Source: JAAYYF01 sp040255585
GTDB lineage: Bacteria; Deinococcota; Deinococci; Deinococcales; Trueperaceae
Reading direction: 5' to 3'
Assembly: GCA_040255585.1 (NCBI GenBank)
Contig: JBDZVI010000005.1
Location: 20,349 to 84,348, forward strand
Length of the DNA: 64,000 nt
Under the pieces are notes generated by a model, which was not told where the DNA came from, ran no database searches, and saw only the letters and a program-made list of their open reading frames with translations. Both the position numbers and the translations under genes were made by a program. Shown in pieces: positions 42,826 to 51,408 of the stretch (position 1 is its first letter; every line of letters starts with the position of its first letter).

Positions 42826-43728
42826 GTGGCCTCGCGCACCGTCCCCGAAGCCCACACGGCCGCGGCCAAGCAGCTCGCGGCGGCGGGCGTACCCAGTCCG
42901 GAAGCAGATGCATGGCGGCTCTTGGAGGCCGCCACGGGGTGGAGTCGTAGCGCGCTCCTCCTGAACGGTGCGGAGCCCCTCGACGACGCGGCTGTCGAGC
43001 GGCTGACGCTTCTCGTCGAGAGGCGCGCCGCGCGCGTGCCGCTGCAGCACATCCTCGGCAGCGCCGACTTCTACGGGCTCGAGTTGGCCGTCGACGGGCG
43101 CGTGCTCGTGCCGCGGCCCGAGACGGAGCGGCTCGTGGAACTCGTACTGCATGAGTTGGCGCGCCAAGACTTGGCGCGCCATGATTCGGCGCGCCATGAT
43201 TCGGCGCGCTCTGCGGGGTCGACGCCACAGCTGATGATCGACGTCGGCACGGGCAGCGGCGCCGTCGCGCTCGCCGTGAAAGCTGAGCGCCCGGGCACCC
43301 AGGTGGTGGGCACCGATATCTCGGAGGACGCGCTCACTGTGGCGCGCGGCAACGCCGCCAGGCTAGGCCTCGAGGTCGGCTTCGCGCGCTCCGACCTCCT
43401 GCGAGAGGAGGCCGTTGCCGCTCTCGCCCGGCGCGCCGCCGTGCTCGCGGCCAACCTGCCCTACCTCCCCGAGACCGACAGGGGTAGCCTGCAGCCGGAG
43501 GCGGCCGCCGACCCGCCGGGCGCGCTCTTCGCCGCCGATGGCGGCCTGGCCCTGGCGGCGCGACTCGCTGAGCAGGCCTGGTCGACCTTGCCGCGCGGTG
43601 CGGTGCTGGCGCTCGAACTCGATCCGCGGAACGTGCGTGGGCTGGCGGTGCGGCTCGGCGGGTGGGAGGACGTGCGGGTGGAACAGGACCTCGCAGGCAG
43701 GGAGCGCTTCCTGGTGGCGCGCAGGTGA
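42826..43728 (+). CDS. prmC: Release factor glutamine methyltransferase (PrmC)
   Basis: A 300-residue SAM-dependent methyltransferase of the PrmC type, modifying the GGQ glutamine of RF1/RF2. The N-terminal helical domain (1-75) contains RVPLQHILGSADFYGLEL and VLVPRPETERLVE. The SAM site is DVGTGSGAVALAV. The catalytic motif reads NLPYLP instead of the usual NPPY. Residues 111-126 hold a pentapeptide repeat coded by 15-bp units, right between the two domains. GTG start, 4 nt after the jag stop. Function is probable but the NLPY change deserves checking. Confidence 0.87.
   Translation: MASRTVPEAHTAAAKQLAAAGVPSPEADAWRLLEAATGWSRSALLLNGAEPLDDAAVERLTLLVERRAARVPLQHILGSADFYGLELAVDGRVLVPRPETERLVELVLHELARQDLARHDSARHDSARSAGSTPQLMIDVGTGSGAVALAVKAERPGTQVVGTDISEDALTVARGNAARLGLEVGFARSDLLREEAVAALARRAAVLAANLPYLPETDRGSLQPEAAADPPGALFAADGGLALAARLAEQAWSTLPRGAVLALELDPRNVRGLAVRLGGWEDVRVEQDLAGRERFLVARR
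43156..43215 (+). repeat. 15-bp in-frame tandem repeats in prmC
   Basis: Three close units at 43156, 43171 and 43186, and a partial one at 43201, each holding a GGCGCGCC-type core. Confidence 0.85.
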
Positions 43729-43786
43729 GCGCGACGGTGGGTAAGGGCAAGTTCTGGCGGCTGCGCGTAGCGACGCACGCGTCGGC

Positions 43787-45517
43787 ATGAGCACGCGCGA
43801 GCGCGTCACCCTCTTCGGGGCCAGCGGCACCATGGGCTTCCAGGTCGTCAAGGAGCTCCGCCAGCGGGCGGAGCGTTACGACCTCACGCTGCTTCTCCTG
43901 CCGGGCGACACCAGGGCGAAGCGCCTCGAGCCGCTCCTGCGCGGGTCGGGCGTGGACCTCCGGCGCCGCGTTGGCGTGGCGGAGGGCAGTGGCGTCCGGG
44001 TGGTGTGGGGCGATGCCACGGACCTGGCGAAGGTGCGGCTGGCGGTGAAGGGCGCAGACTGGGTCCTCAACACGATGGCCTACATCTCGCCGCAGGCCGA
44101 CTACCGGCCGGAGATAGCCTGGGCCGTCAACGACCTGGCCGTCGGCAACGTGCTCGCCGCGATCTGCGAGGAGCCGGAAGGGGCTGAGCGCATCTGCTAC
44201 GTGCACACGGGCTCCGTCGCGCAGACCGGCAATCGCCCGGCGACCGGGCGCGGCGGCGCGCCCGGCACCTACGTCGGTCGGGTCGGCGACCCCATGAACC
44301 CGTCCGTGTACGACGAGTACGCCCTCTCGAAGATCGCGGGCGAGCGACGCGTGATGGAGTCGCAGCTAGAGCGCTGGGTCTCGCTGCGCATGTCGTTCAT
44401 CATGCCGACGGACCACGCCGACCTCATGGGCCTCTTCGACCCCATCGCCTTCCACATGCCGCTGGACACGCGCATGGAGAACGTGACGGACCGCGATGCG
44501 GGCCTGGCGATGGTCAACTGCCTGGAACTAAGGCAAGACGCCGCGTTCTGGCGCCGCGCCTACAACGTTGGGGGCGGGCCTGGCATGCGGACGACCGCGC
44601 GCGCCTACCTCCGCGCCGCTTACGGGCTGATGGGCCTCGACGTCCGCCGCTGCATGGACGAGAACTGGTTCGGCTTGAGGAACTTCCACCTGCAGTACTA
44701 CGCCGACTCGGAGGTGACTGAGCGCTACCTGCGTTACCAGCGCGACGACCTGGCCAGCCACGCTGCCGCACTGGAGGCGACCATGGCGCCGGCCATGAGG
44801 CTCCTGACCTGGCTCTGCAGGCACGTCGCGCCCGTACGGCGCTTGAGCGAGGCGGTGGTCCATGGGCGCTTCCTGCGCTTGGCGCATGACCACCACAACA
44901 GCCCCAGACATTGGTACCTGACGCGCAACGACGCCCGGGTACGGGCGTTCTTCGGCGGCTACGCCGCCTATGAGGCCATCCCTGCCGGAGGACTGAGCGG
45001 GGCCGTCGACGAGGACGGCCCCTGGGTAAGCTTCGATCACGGTTATCCCGATGACGCCGAGAACCTGAGCCGCGAGCACGTCATGCGCGCGGCCGCTCTT
45101 CGCGGGGGCGCGTGGCTCGGGACGGTGGCGGTCGAAGGCACCCCTCGCCACCCTGGCGTTCCCGGCGGGAACGGTGAGGTCGCGGATCAAGGGAGCGCGG
45201 GCGACGGCGCTACCGTCGGCTGGTATGAACCCTCGCTATGGCGCTGCGGCGCGGGTCACGAGTTCATGGCGCTCCCAAGCACCGTGCTGCGCGGCGGCCA
45301 TTGGTGCGCGGACTGTCTGGCTCAGTGGGACGGCGGCCTGCGCGCGACTCGCGAACCGTTCTTCGCCCAGGCCTGGTATGCCGATCACGATCCCGCGGAC
45401 CTGGAGCCGTACCCGGCCGAAGGCGCGAGGGATGTGGCGGACGCGGACGTCGTTTGGCGCACGCGCGGTGGCGCACGGCGCCGTGCGCGCCGTGCGACGA
45501 CGGCTCCGCCAGCGTGA
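43787..45517 (+). CDS. Extended SDR (NAD-dependent epimerase-like) with C-terminal zinc-finger-like region
   Basis: A 576-residue protein. The N-terminal half is an extended SDR: TLFGASGTMGFQ (8-19), VVWGDATD, NTMAYISP and VYDEYALSKIAGERR, whose Tyr and Lys form the YxxxK catalytic pair (about 180-184). From about 300 the sequence leaves the family. Near 485-505 it has WRCGAGHEFMALPS followed by GHWCADC, a treble-clef-like zinc site (CxxxH ... CxxC). The tail is Arg-rich. I do not recognise this fusion. Start codon ATG without a clear Shine-Dalgarno; it follows prmC by 58 nt. It may act on a nucleotide sugar or polyketide-like lipid. Confidence 0.75.
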   Translation: MSTRERVTLFGASGTMGFQVVKELRQRAERYDLTLLLLPGDTRAKRLEPLLRGSGVDLRRRVGVAEGSGVRVVWGDATDLAKVRLAVKGADWVLNTMAYISPQADYRPEIAWAVNDLAVGNVLAAICEEPEGAERICYVHTGSVAQTGNRPATGRGGAPGTYVGRVGDPMNPSVYDEYALSKIAGERRVMESQLERWVSLRMSFIMPTDHADLMGLFDPIAFHMPLDTRMENVTDRDAGLAMVNCLELRQDAAFWRRAYNVGGGPGMRTTARAYLRAAYGLMGLDVRRCMDENWFGLRNFHLQYYADSEVTERYLRYQRDDLASHAAALEATMAPAMRLLTWLCRHVAPVRRLSEAVVHGRFLRLAHDHHNSPRHWYLTRNDARVRAFFGGYAAYEAIPAGGLSGAVDEDGPWVSFDHGYPDDAENLSREHVMRAAALRGGAWLGTVAVEGTPRHPGVPGGNGEVADQGSAGDGATVGWYEPSLWRCGAGHEFMALPSTVLRGGHWCADCLAQWDGGLRATREPFFAQAWYADHDPADLEPYPAEGARDVADADVVWRTRGGARRRARRATTAPPA

Positions 45518-45551
45518 TCTGGACGCCGAAGAGGCGCCGCCACTCCGCCGC

Positions 45552-46157
45552 TCAGGTGTTGGAGTTCGAAGCGTCGCCCTGCTGCTTACCCGCACCTAGC
45601 GGCGGCACCTCCGGCAGCTCGTCGAGACGATGCTCACGCGGCGCAGGCGCGCGTTTGACGTCCTGGCGCGCGTCGCCGCGCGGCTCGCCGCCGAGGCTCC
45701 CGATGAAGAGGAGGATGGCGCCGATGACCACGCACGCGTCGGCCACGTTGAACACCGGGAAGTCGAAGCTGCCCACCTTGAAGTGCACGAAGTCGACGAC
45801 GTAGCCGAGGCGCAACCGGTCGAGCATGTTGCCGGCGGCGCCCGCGAGGACGAGCGCGAGCGTCACCCTGAGGAGCGCGGGGAGCCGCTTGGCGTTGCGC
45901 CACAGGTAGACGCCGATGCCGACGGACACCACGGCAGAGAGCAGGCCGAGGAGCACGGTGCCGTCGATGGTCAGCCCTCCGACCTTGAGCTCGAGGTCTT
46001 GCAGCATGCCGAAAGCCGCGCCGCCGTTACGCGTGTGGGTGATCCCGAAACCGAGCGCTAAAGGGATCTCGGTACCGTCGCGCGGCAGGGTAGCCACCAC
46101 CCAAGCCTTGCTCAACTGATCTAGCGCGACCAAGGCGGCCGCGAGGAGAAGCATCAC
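45552..46157 (-). CDS. lspA: Lipoprotein signal peptidase
   Basis: A 201-residue aspartic membrane peptidase that cleaves lipoprotein signal peptides. Four membrane helices are seen. The catalytic Asp residues are in GAAGNMLDRLRLGYVVDF and FPVFNVADACVVIG; GGAAFGM is also a family motif. The C-terminal 45 residues are a hydrophilic extension not typical of LspA. GTG at 46157 (or ATG at 46154) is chosen since TATACT is 6 nt upstream. It is convergent with the SDR fusion gene. Confidence 0.94.
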   Translation of the reverse strand: MMLLLAAALVALDQLSKAWVVATLPRDGTEIPLALGFGITHTRNGGAAFGMLQDLELKVGGLTIDGTVLLGLLSAVVSVGIGVYLWRNAKRLPALLRVTLALVLAGAAGNMLDRLRLGYVVDFVHFKVGSFDFPVFNVADACVVIGAILLFIGSLGGEPRGDARQDVKRAPAPREHRLDELPEVPPLGAGKQQGDASNSNT

Positions 46158-46163
46158 CCGAGC

Positions 46164-46169
46164 AGTATA
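46164..46169 (-). promoter_or_regulatory. -10 element (TATACT) of lspA
   Basis: TATACT 6 nt before GTG 46157. Confidence 0.65.
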
Positions 46170-46303
46170 GTCCGCGCTCCTTGGCGGGAAACGGTCGGTC
46201 GTGCGCTCGCAGTGCGCGGGGGACCGGGCCGCCGCCCGGCTGCTCCCCCACACGGCCCGTTGACAAGGTGGGCGGCCGTGACCGAGCGCCGTTGCTCCGC
46301 TAC

Positions 46304-46359
46304 GTAAGTCGCAGGGGGCTCCCTCGCATGCGTAAGCTGCAGGGGACTCCCTCGCAAGC
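46304..46359 (+). repeat. Two 28-bp tandem repeats
   Basis: Units 46304-46331 and 46332-46359, differing at 4 of 28 positions. Confidence 0.8.
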
Positions 46360-46370
46360 GATGCACAGAG

Positions 46371-46396
46371 CTCCTCCCACGTCTCAAGTGGAGGAG
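46371..46396 (+). promoter_or_regulatory. Hairpin, possible attenuator or terminator
   Basis: CTCCTC-C-CAC pairs with GTG-GAGGAG around a 7-nt loop; GGTTGTTT follows 6 nt later. Confidence 0.4.
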
Positions 46397-46451
46397 ATGG
46401 GGTTGTTTCGCTCGCTCTCCAAGGGCGCGTGCCCTAGCATCGGTTCGGCGG

Positions 46452-46457
46452 TATCTT
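46452..46457 (+). promoter_or_regulatory. Candidate -10 element (TATCTT) of glutamate dehydrogenase gene
   Basis: TATCTT 70 nt before ATG 46528; TAGCAT at 46435-46440 is an alternative. Confidence 0.3.
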
Positions 46458-46527
46458 GGCCCTGACTACACGACTACACGGGGCGCGGCGCCAAGCGCGT
46501 CGCACGGCCCGCGGAAGGCAGACGAGC

Positions 46528-49500
46528 ATGTCCGTAACCCTGGAACAGTACCTGGCAACCTTGCGAGCCGCCGGCGACCCGCGCCTCGAGCGCTTCGCGA
46601 CCGCGCTCTACGAGAAGGCCGACGCCGGACTCATAGCGCTCCTCGGTCCCGACGCGCTGACGGCGCTTGCGAGGAAGGGTCTCGAGTTCCTCGGCCAGCT
46701 CGGCAACGCCCCGGTCGCCGTCGCCGCGTTCGGCGCCCACGACGTTGGGTCGGCCGCGCCTCTGCCGTACTCGGTCCTCATGCTGGCGCTCAAGGACCGG
46801 CCGTTCATCGTCGACTCGGTGCAGGCGGCGTTGCGCAGGCGCGGGTTGCCGGTGGCCGACAAGCTCCACCCGACCGTGCTGGTGAGCCGCGACGCGCACG
46901 GGGCGCTCGTCGACCTCGGACAGGGGCTCGCCACCGCCGGCACTAGGCGCGAGGCCTTCGAGATCTACCTGCTCGACGCCGGCCTCGACGCGCAGACGCT
47001 TGGCGCGGCGGTCGACGGCGTCAGGGAGGTGCTCGGTGACGTCATCCTGGCGACTGACGACTACCGGGCCATGCTCGCCCGGAGCCGCGCCGTCGCCGAC
47101 TACCTGCGGGGGCTGGACGGCGTGCAGCGCGCCGCCGCGGCCCAGTTCGGTGCCACGGACTCCGACGAGGATGCCGCCTTCTTGGAATGGCTCGAGGACG
47201 ACAACTTCGTGTTCCTGGGCTACCGGGAGTACGAGATCGTCTCACCGGCCGGGCGACCCGCTCTCGGTCTCGTCAAGGACAGCGGCCTCGGAGTCTTGCG
47301 CAAGGTCGCCAGCAGCGCCTACAGCACGCCCGTTCCACTCGAGGAGCTACCTGAAGCCCTGCGCGAACGCGTGTCTGGCGGTCGCTTTTTCCTAGTCACT
47401 AAGGCGAACTCGGAAGCCACGGTGCACCGTGCGAGGCGCATGGACTACATCGGCGTCAAGCGCCTCTCCGACACCGGCGCGGTGGTGGGCGAGCAGCGGT
47501 TCGTCGGCCTCTTCACGACCAAGGGTCTGGCGGCGCCCGTCGAGGACGTGCCCATCTTGCGCAGCAAGCTGCGCAGCGTGCTCGAGCGCGACCAGGCCAT
47601 CCCCGGCTCCCACGATTACAAGGCGACGGTCGCCGCCTTCAACGGCATGCCGCGCGAAGAGCTCTTCTGGATGAGCGTCGACCAGATCCACGCCGACATC
47701 CGCACGATCCTGCGCGTTGGTCAGGACCCGACGGCGCGCCTCACCCTGCATGAGGACCCGCTCGGCCGCGGTCTCGCCGCCATGGTCGTCATGCCGCGCG
47801 AGAGCTTCTCCGACGACGTGCGCAGGGCCGTGCAGAGCTACCTGACCGAGGCGCTGGGAGCCAAGCACTTCGACTCGCGGCTCGCCCTCGGCGAGGACGA
47901 AGAGCACGCCCGTTTCCACTTCTACTTCGTGACGGACAAGCGCCTCGCGGACATCGACGTCAAGGCCGTCGAGCGTCAGGTCCAGCGCCTGTCGCGCTCC
48001 TGGTCGGAGGCGTTGCGCGAGCTCCTCGTCGCGGCGCACGGCGAGAACGCGGGGCGCGCCCTCTCCGCGCGTTACGCCCAGGTGTTCGATGAGCGTTTCA
48101 GGGCCACGGTAGCGCCTGAGCAGGCGATCGCCGATATCGACCACCTGGAGCGTCTCGCCGAGCGGCAGAGGGTGGTCGACCTCGCTCCGGTACCGGCGAG
48201 CAGCGGCACCGCGGACGCCGCCCAGGCGCTCCTCCGGGTCTACCACCGCGGGCACGGGCTCGCGCTCTCCGACGTGCTGCCCCTGTTGGAGAACGTCGGC
48301 CTCAGGGTCATCGAGCAGTACCCGTACAACCTGATGGTCGAAGGCGAGTCTCGCGGAGTCGACGTCTTCACGGTCGTCAACGCCACCGGCGGCGAGTTCG
48401 ACGTCGAGGCTGAGAAGGGCCGGCTCGTCGAGGCGCTCGAGGGGCTCCTGGCGGGCGAGGTCGAGAACGACGAGTTGAACCGGCTCGTGCTGCGGGCGCG
48501 GCTCAGCGCCAGGCAGGTCGCCCTCCTGCGGGCCTACCAGATGTACTACGCGCAAGTGAACCTGGTCACGAGCCGCTCGTTCGTGAGCGCCGCCCTCCTC
48601 GCCCACCCGCGCGTCGCCGCGCTCCTCATGCGCTACTTCGAGACCCGTTTCGACCCCGGCTTCGCCGGCGGTGCCGGCGCCTACTCCGCCGAACGCGAGG
48701 CGGCGGCGCAGAGCGCGCACCAGGCCGTCATCGACGCCCTCGGCGAGGTCTCCTCGCTGGCCGAGGACGGCGCGCTCCGCGGCCTCCTCGACCTCATGGC
48801 CGCCACCGTGCGCACCAGCTACTTCCTAGGCTTCGAGCGCATCAGCTTCAAGCTCGACTCCGCCAAGGTCGGCGCCATGCCCGAGCCACGGCCCATGTTC
48901 GAGATCGCCGTATCGGCGCCGCAGGTGGAAGGCACGCACTTGCGGGGCGGCAAGGTCGCGCGCGGCGGCCTCCGCTGGTCGGACAGGCCTGACGACTTCC
49001 GCACCGAGGTGCTCGGCCTCCTGAAGACGCAGACGACCAAGAACGCCGTGATCGTGCCGGTGGGCTCCAAGGGCGGCTTCGTCCTCAAGGGCGCGCCCTC
49101 CGACCGCGACCAGCTCCGCGACTTCGTGCGCACGCAGTACCGAACCTACATCCGGGCCCTGCTGGACCTCACCGACAACCTGGTCGACGGCGAGATCGTG
49201 CATCCGAAGGGGCTCGTCATCTACGACGAGCCCGACCCGTACCTCGTCGTGGCGGCCGACAAGGGCACCGCCACGTTCTCCGACCTGGCCAACGCCACGG
49301 CCGCCGAGTACGGCTTCTGGCTTGGCGACGCTTTCGCCTCCGGCGGCTCCGCCGGCTACGACCACAAGGGCATGGGCATCACGGCCCGCGGGGCCTGGGA
49401 GGCCGTCAAGCGTCACTTCGCCGAGCTCGGGCTAGACGTGTTCAAAGACACGTTCACCGTCGCCGGGATCGGCGACATGTCCGGCGACGTGTTCGGCAAC

Positions 49501-51408
49501 GGGCTGCTCTACACCGACCGCATCCGGCTGCAGGCGGCGTTCAACCACATGCACGTCTTCCTCGACCCCGACCCGGATCCCAAAGCCTCGTTCGCCGAGC
49601 GCAAGCGGCTCTTCGAACTTCCGCGCTCTACGTGGGCCGATTACGACGCGTCTACGATCAGCCGCGGCGGCGGCGTGTTCGAGCGCTCCGCCAAGTCCAT
49701 CCCGCTGAGCCCCGAGGTCAAGCGCATGCTGGGGGTCGATGACGACGCCCTGAGCGGCCAGGACCTCATCAGGGCCGTGCTGCGCATGGAGGTCGACCTC
49801 CTCTGGAACGGCGGCATCGGGACGTACGTCAAGGCGTCGAGCGAGCGCAACGCCGAAGCCGGCGACTCGGCGAACGACGGCGTGCGCATCGACGGGGCCG
49901 AGCTGCGCGCCACGGTCGTCGGCGAAGGCGGGAACCTGGGCTTCACGCAACTCGGTCGCATAGAGTACGCCCTCGCCGGCGGCAGGCTGAACACCGACGC
50001 GATCGACAACAGCGCCGGCGTCGACACGTCCGACCACGAGGTCAACATCAAGATCCTCTTCCAGCCGCTGGTGGCCGGCGCCGCCGTGACGCTGGAAGGG
50101 CGCAACGAGCTCCTGAAGTCCATGTCCGACGACGTGGCGCAGCTCGTCCTGTCGCACAACCGCGCGCAGGCCCTCGCCCTCAGCCTCGCCCAGCGGGCCA
50201 GCAGGGAGGACCTCGGGCTTTACTCGTCGCTCCTCGACTACCTCGTCGAGAACTCCGGCCTCAACCCGCACGTCGAGAAGCTCCCGACGGCCAGGCAACT
50301 GGAAGAGCGCCGCAGGGCCGGCCAGGGGCTGACGCGCCCCGAGCTCTCCGTGATGCTCGCCTACGTGAAGATGGGCCTTTACCGCCGACTGCTCGAGACC
50401 GACCTGCCCAGCGAGCCTCGGCTGCAGCACTACCTCGTCGAGTACTTCCCGCCCGCGTTGCGCGAGCGCTTCCCCGAGGCTATGGCGAACCACAGGCTGC
50501 ACCGCGAGATCGTCGCCACCGTCCTGACCAACACCCTGGTGGACGAGCTCGGGCTCGCGTTCGTGCATAAGGCCATGCGGCAGAACGGCGTCACGCCCAT
50601 CGAGGTCGTGCGCGCCACCTTGCTGGCGCTCGAACTCCTCGACGCCAAGGCGGTCCGCGCCCATCTGGACGCCAGGGCGGCCGACGTGCCTGCCGAGGCC
50701 TACTACACCGCGCTCGAGCAGTTCGTCGCCGCCGTCGAGAGCGTCGTCGGGTGGATGCTCTTCAACGACGTCGGCCACGGCGGCTTCGAGGAGGCCGTCA
50801 CCGCTTACCAGCCGCCGCTCGGTGAACTCCGAGACGCCCTCGCTGAGCAGCTACCCGAGGTGGAGCGCGACCGCCGCGCGGCGGCCGTTGCCGACCTCGT
50901 CGAGCAAGGCTTCGATGAGACCGACGCCGAGATGATCACCGGCTTCGACTACCTGGCCGACAGCCTGCGCATCGTCGACATCGCGTCCGAGACGGGCGTC
51001 TCGCTCGGATACGCCGCGCAACGCTTCTACCAGCTCGGCGAGCGGCTCTCGCTCGGCTGGCTGCGCGAGACCATCGAGGCGTTGCCGAGCTCCGGTCAGT
51101 GGGAGCAGGTGGCGCTCGTCGGCCTCGTCATGGACCTCCGGTCCGTCCAACAGGGGCTCACGGCGGCGTACATCGCGTCGCGGCCAGACGAGCGCGAGGG
51201 CGTCGAGGAAGCCCTCGAGGCGTTCGTCAAGACCGCGGGCGGCTTCAAGCGGTTCGAGCTGGCGCTCGAGCAGCTCAGGGAGCCCGGGGCGCTCGATCTC
51301 GCCTCGGGGTCCGTTCTCGTCAGGATCCTGGAGCAGGCGAGGACGGCCGCGAACGCGGGGGTGGCCAAGCGGGCGGGGGCGGTCGATCCTAGGCCCTACG
51401 GGCCCTGA
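46528..51408 (+). CDS. Large NAD-dependent glutamate dehydrogenase (about 180 kDa type)
   Basis: A 1626-residue enzyme of the LGDH180 family that deaminates glutamate to 2-oxoglutarate with NAD. N-terminal regulatory domains (1-600) include PYSVLMLALKDRPFIVDSVQ and FVFLGYREYEI. The catalytic centre holds RGGLRWSDRPDDFRTEVLGL, PVGSKGGFVLK with the catalytic Lys, and GIGDMSGDVFGNGLL. The region GEGGNLGFTQLGRIEYALAG and DTSDHEVNIKIL are strong family marks. The long helical C-terminus ends normally. ATG 46528 is taken with a weak GGAAGG upstream; the upstream in-frame extension runs into the repeat region. It overlaps the convergent hemW gene by 13 nt. Confidence 0.95.
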   Translation: MSVTLEQYLATLRAAGDPRLERFATALYEKADAGLIALLGPDALTALARKGLEFLGQLGNAPVAVAAFGAHDVGSAAPLPYSVLMLALKDRPFIVDSVQAALRRRGLPVADKLHPTVLVSRDAHGALVDLGQGLATAGTRREAFEIYLLDAGLDAQTLGAAVDGVREVLGDVILATDDYRAMLARSRAVADYLRGLDGVQRAAAAQFGATDSDEDAAFLEWLEDDNFVFLGYREYEIVSPAGRPALGLVKDSGLGVLRKVASSAYSTPVPLEELPEALRERVSGGRFFLVTKANSEATVHRARRMDYIGVKRLSDTGAVVGEQRFVGLFTTKGLAAPVEDVPILRSKLRSVLERDQAIPGSHDYKATVAAFNGMPREELFWMSVDQIHADIRTILRVGQDPTARLTLHEDPLGRGLAAMVVMPRESFSDDVRRAVQSYLTEALGAKHFDSRLALGEDEEHARFHFYFVTDKRLADIDVKAVERQVQRLSRSWSEALRELLVAAHGENAGRALSARYAQVFDERFRATVAPEQAIADIDHLERLAERQRVVDLAPVPASSGTADAAQALLRVYHRGHGLALSDVLPLLENVGLRVIEQYPYNLMVEGESRGVDVFTVVNATGGEFDVEAEKGRLVEALEGLLAGEVENDELNRLVLRARLSARQVALLRAYQMYYAQVNLVTSRSFVSAALLAHPRVAALLMRYFETRFDPGFAGGAGAYSAEREAAAQSAHQAVIDALGEVSSLAEDGALRGLLDLMAATVRTSYFLGFERISFKLDSAKVGAMPEPRPMFEIAVSAPQVEGTHLRGGKVARGGLRWSDRPDDFRTEVLGLLKTQTTKNAVIVPVGSKGGFVLKGAPSDRDQLRDFVRTQYRTYIRALLDLTDNLVDGEIVHPKGLVIYDEPDPYLVVAADKGTATFSDLANATAAEYGFWLGDAFASGGSAGYDHKGMGITARGAWEAVKRHFAELGLDVFKDTFTVAGIGDMSGDVFGNGLLYTDRIRLQAAFNHMHVFLDPDPDPKASFAERKRLFELPRSTWADYDASTISRGGGVFERSAKSIPLSPEVKRMLGVDDDALSGQDLIRAVLRMEVDLLWNGGIGTYVKASSERNAEAGDSANDGVRIDGAELRATVVGEGGNLGFTQLGRIEYALAGGRLNTDAIDNSAGVDTSDHEVNIKILFQPLVAGAAVTLEGRNELLKSMSDDVAQLVLSHNRAQALALSLAQRASREDLGLYSSLLDYLVENSGLNPHVEKLPTARQLEERRRAGQGLTRPELSVMLAYVKMGLYRRLLETDLPSEPRLQHYLVEYFPPALRERFPEAMANHRLHREIVATVLTNTLVDELGLAFVHKAMRQNGVTPIEVVRATLLALELLDAKAVRAHLDARAADVPAEAYYTALEQFVAAVESVVGWMLFNDVGHGGFEEAVTAYQPPLGELRDALAEQLPEVERDRRAAAVADLVEQGFDETDAEMITGFDYLADSLRIVDIASETGVSLGYAAQRFYQLGERLSLGWLRETIEALPSSGQWEQVALVGLVMDLRSVQQGLTAAYIASRPDEREGVEEALEAFVKTAGGFKRFELALEQLREPGALDLASGSVLVRILEQARTAANAGVAKRAGAVDPRPYGP

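Larger units (their letters stand above)
46170..46527. other. Structured intergenic region before the glutamate dehydrogenase gene
   Basis: I find no convincing gene in these 358 nt. They contain a nested hairpin (46218-46223 with 46244-46249, and 46224-46229 with 46234-46239), a 28-bp tandem repeat (46304-46359) and a second hairpin (46371-46380 with 46388-46396). TATCTT (46452-46457) could be the -10 for the glutamate dehydrogenase gene. Confidence 0.6.

Noticed and set aside
46181..46465. Small open frame of 94 codons in the gap before the glutamate dehydrogenase gene
   Set aside because: Pro/Arg/Ser-rich with no domain, runs through the tandem repeat and hairpins, and has no start signal.
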